From: Clostridia bacterium
GTDB lineage: Bacteria > Bacillota > Clostridia > Oscillospirales > CAG-272
Length of the DNA stretch: 8,700 bases
Direction of reading: 5' to 3'
Assembly (NCBI GenBank): GCA_024404655.1
Contig: JAKSPR010000110.1
Span: forward strand, 1-8,700
The position numbers were made by a program, and so were the translations under genes. How positions within the stretch are numbered: the first letter of the stretch is position 1; each line of letters starts with the position of its first letter. Shown piece by piece: positions 7,119 through 8,700 of the stretch. Under the pieces are notes generated by a model. It did no database searches, was not told where the DNA came from, and saw only the letters and a program-made list of their open reading frames with translations.

Positions 7119-7191
7119 GTATCCAAACAAAACAGTGTGCCGGAATTTTGTCGGTTTTCCTGCTTTTTTTCAAGAAAAAACGCAAAAAAAG

Positions 7192-7220
7192 TTGACCTTT
7201 TCCGAAAAATATGATATACT
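7192..7220 (+). promoter_or_regulatory. Promoter for the AraC-family regulator
   Basis: TTGACC (7192-7197), a 17-base spacer and TATACT (7215-7220) give a near-consensus housekeeping promoter, with a start expected near 7227 and a leader of about 42 bases. Confidence 0.87.
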
Positions 7221-7226
7221 GTATAT
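7214..7226. promoter_or_regulatory. Palindrome over the AraC-gene -10 box (candidate operator)
   Basis: ATATAC-T-GTATAT is a perfect 6-bp inverted repeat around one central base and covers the -10 box of this promoter. Its TATAC half-site also occurs in the divergent M20 promoter palindrome. Confidence 0.4.
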
Positions 7227-7268
7227 AGCATTTTTGAAACAACATTTTCCATGAAAGCAGGAATCGTT

Positions 7269-8153
7269 ATGAGTATGGAATCCGCAGGCGCAGAATTCAG
7301 CGCTTATGCAGAAAACGAGACACGGCACAACTCCGAAAACGTGCTCTCCATCTTGTCAGGCGTACACCGTGTCGCTTTGCCGTCACTGTCAGTACGTCGT
7401 TTTTCCTGCACCCAGTTGTCCAGCGTCCCGGAAATCGCGCCGGAACTGATGGCGGAACATGAGCTTCTGTTCATCCTCGATGGAGAACTCACCTGCATCA
7501 TCGGCGGAGAAAGCTATACCGCCACGGCAGGAGACGCCCTCTATGTTGCCCCCGGCGAGCTCCGCTGCCGCCCGGACAGCAAACGTCCCGCCGCATTCAT
7601 GACCATCTGCTTCTGGGATGACCGTACCGCTGCTTCCAGTGCGCCGACGGAGTTTTCCTTCCCCCATCTGATTCACTACGGCAGCGATGCCGATGTCTGC
7701 AATACCGTGGAATATCTCCGCCGTATCTGTGAGCATGAGACCCCCGATCAGCGCAAAAAATGTCTCGCCGCGCTCCAGCTCCTTCTGGTCCAGCTCGATG
7801 ATTTTCTCCTGCGCTACAGTCAGAATGAATATGTCACCGCCATGAAACGGTATCTGCTCGACCACTACCGCGAGGGCGTGCAGCTTGCGGACCTTGCCGA
7901 TCATGTCGGTCTGCATCCCGTCTACTGCGCAAAGATTTTCAAACTGGCCGAGGGCATCACTGTCGGCGCTTTCATCAATCAGCTCCGCATCACCCGCGCC
8001 GCCGCCCAGCTTGAATGTGCCGTTGAGACCTCCGACGTCGCCGAAGACCTCGGCCTCTCCGAGTTCTATTTCAGCCGCTGGTTCCGCCAGATGACAGGCA
8101 TCTCCCCCACCGAATACCGCGATACCCTCCGCGCCGGCTACCACCGCGGATAA
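7269..8153 (+). CDS. AraC-family transcriptional regulator with N-terminal cupin domain
   Basis: A 294-residue regulator with the classic two-part layout. The N-terminal part contains a cupin-like sensing segment (HELLFILDGELTCIIGG...AGDALYVAPGEL, about residues 64-98). The C-terminal part, about 190-285, is a double helix-turn-helix: VQLADLADHVGLHPVYCAKIFK for the first, then SDVAEDLGLSEFYFSRWFRQMTGISPTEYR for the second, ending in the usual family signature. The ATG at 7269 is preferred because AGGAA lies five bases before it; the upstream ATG at 7251 in the same frame has no ribosome binding site, and the ATG at 7275 is a second possibility. The gene is divergent from the M20-thioesterase operon, a common arrangement for AraC proteins and their targets, so control of that operon is a reasonable inference. 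The inducer is unknown. Confidence 0.93.
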   Translation: MSMESAGAEFSAYAENETRHNSENVLSILSGVHRVALPSLSVRRFSCTQLSSVPEIAPELMAEHELLFILDGELTCIIGGESYTATAGDALYVAPGELRCRPDSKRPAAFMTICFWDDRTAASSAPTEFSFPHLIHYGSDADVCNTVEYLRRICEHETPDQRKKCLAALQLLLVQLDDFLLRYSQNEYVTAMKRYLLDHYREGVQLADLADHVGLHPVYCAKIFKLAEGITVGAFINQLRITRAAAQLECAVETSDVAEDLGLSEFYFSRWFRQMTGISPTEYRDTLRAGYHRG

Positions 8154-8166
8154 TCAGATAATATCA

Positions 8167-8196
8167 AACCGGACCCGAAAACGGGTCCGGTTTTTT
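8167..8196 (+). terminator. Intrinsic terminator of the AraC-family gene
   Basis: A perfect 11-bp stem, AACCGGACCCG (8167-8177) and CGGGTCCGGTT (8182-8192), with an AAAA loop, runs into six T (8191-8196). It begins 13 bp after the TAA. On the minus strand only TTT follows the stem, so it is mainly a plus-strand terminator. Confidence 0.95.
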
Positions 8197-8287
8197 ATGG
8201 TCATGTCACGATGATCCGTCGATAATAGTCATTTTATTGATAAGTCTCAATACTCTCCAATAGCCAGAATCCATTCTGCTTTGTCCA
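8197..8287. other. Short intergenic stretch, no gene
   Basis: This stretch lies between the AraC terminator and the convergent Pth2-like gene. The only structure seen is a small palindrome, CAGAAT-CC-ATTCTG (8265-8278), whose two-base centre is too small for an RNA hairpin and which has no T tract. No promoter or coding signal was found. Confidence 0.6.
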
Positions 8288-8665
8288 TCAATACAGCGGC
8301 AAACCTCCGGTGATCTGATCAGCGACCTCGGATGGAAGCGGTTCGATGGCAAGACAGGTCAGCGTCGGCTCTCCGTGAAATTCGGTCATACCGGCGTCAG
8401 TGATAAGGGCTGTCAAAACGTGCATATCCCGAGCCTTTTCAGCAATCGAAAGAAGTTCTTCCTCAGAATCGACGTAGACGCAGATCTTCGCCGAACCTTC
8501 CGTCAGCCATTCGGTCAGCGGTGATGTCTTCTTTACACGTTCCGACAGCGTGATGCCGTCGTCACAAAGCTCAATTTCACCGAGAAGCCCCTCCTTTTTC
8601 AAATCCTCTTGCACCACCTCAACGCCCACACGCCCCGCCTGTGCCTCAACATTCCCCATTCTCAC
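8288..8665 (-). CDS. Peptidyl-tRNA hydrolase 2 (Pth2) family protein with altered N-terminus, possibly decaying
   Basis: Pth2 enzymes release peptides from stalled peptidyl-tRNA. The C-terminal half is a clear match: PLTEWLTEGSAKICVYVDSEEELLSIAEKA (49-78), TDAGMTEF (89-96, with conserved-looking Asp90 and Thr94), TLTCLAIEPLP (101-111) and ITGGLPLY at the end. The N-terminal half only echoes the family: RMGNVEAQAGRVGVEVV (2-18) stands where homologues have a pattern like RMGKxAAQAGHAxxEAV, so the usual Lys reads Asn5 and the usual His reads Arg12. In-frame sequence further upstream (8675-8698) reads ELIIVERR, much like a Pth2 first strand, but is cut off by TGA at 8672-8674. The GTG start at 8665 has AAAGGAG ten bases upstream. 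The gene may therefore be an eroded copy, or a shortened protein re-initiated at GTG with lost or changed activity. Confidence 0.72.
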   Translation of the reverse strand: MRMGNVEAQAGRVGVEVVQEDLKKEGLLGEIELCDDGITLSERVKKTSPLTEWLTEGSAKICVYVDSEEELLSIAEKARDMHVLTALITDAGMTEFHGEPTLTCLAIEPLPSEVADQITGGLPLY

Positions 8666-8700
8666 ATTCCATCATCTCCTTTCCACGATAATCAACTCAT

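Noticed and set aside
7164..7181. T-run/A-run hairpin (TTTTTT-CAAG-AAAAAA) between the divergent promoters
   Set aside because: It is a weak A-T stem with no GC-rich base, so it is not a credible terminator; it more likely reflects AT-rich promoter DNA.

Overview
The window looks like chromosomal DNA from a mid-GC member of the Clostridia, probably a gut Oscillospirales-type bacterium. This is inferred from the gene families, Shine-Dalgarno-led starts, AT-rich promoters in otherwise GC-moderate DNA, and compact operons. There are no phage, transposon, CRISPR, tRNA or rRNA signals.

Layout. (1) 1-2594, minus strand: a strong promoter (TTGACA-17-TATACT) drives a ribbon-helix-helix (RHH) protein of 219 codons and then, 46 bp later, clpB. 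The clpB gene leaves the window just before its second Walker A motif. (2) 2696-5492, plus strand: a two-gene operon holds a GT4 glycosyltransferase with a long charged helical tail and a two-domain P-loop kinase whose coding sequence contains 16 consecutive T. It ends at a hairpin terminator shared with the convergent operon. (3) 5504-7118, minus strand: an M20 amidohydrolase reading frame broken by one in-frame TAG, followed by a YbgC-like acyl-CoA thioesterase. (4) 7192-8196, plus strand: a divergent AraC-family regulator with its own near-consensus promoter and a clean terminator. (5) 8288-8700, minus strand: a peptidyl-tRNA hydrolase 2 (Pth2) family gene whose N-terminus looks eroded.

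How the genes may work together. The RHH protein sits where many Firmicutes carry CtsR or HrcA control of clpB, and a split 15-base direct repeat over its promoter and first codons could be an autoregulatory site. The AraC protein is placed to control the divergent amidohydrolase/thioesterase operon, and both promoters carry TATAC-type palindromes over their -10 boxes. The glycosyltransferase and kinase are probably cotranscribed, but their shared pathway is not evident.

I did not find a clear new multi-gene system. The points most worth a second look are the RHH-clpB arrangement and its repeat, the T16 tract in the kinase, the lone amber codon in an otherwise intact M20 frame, and the altered Pth2.
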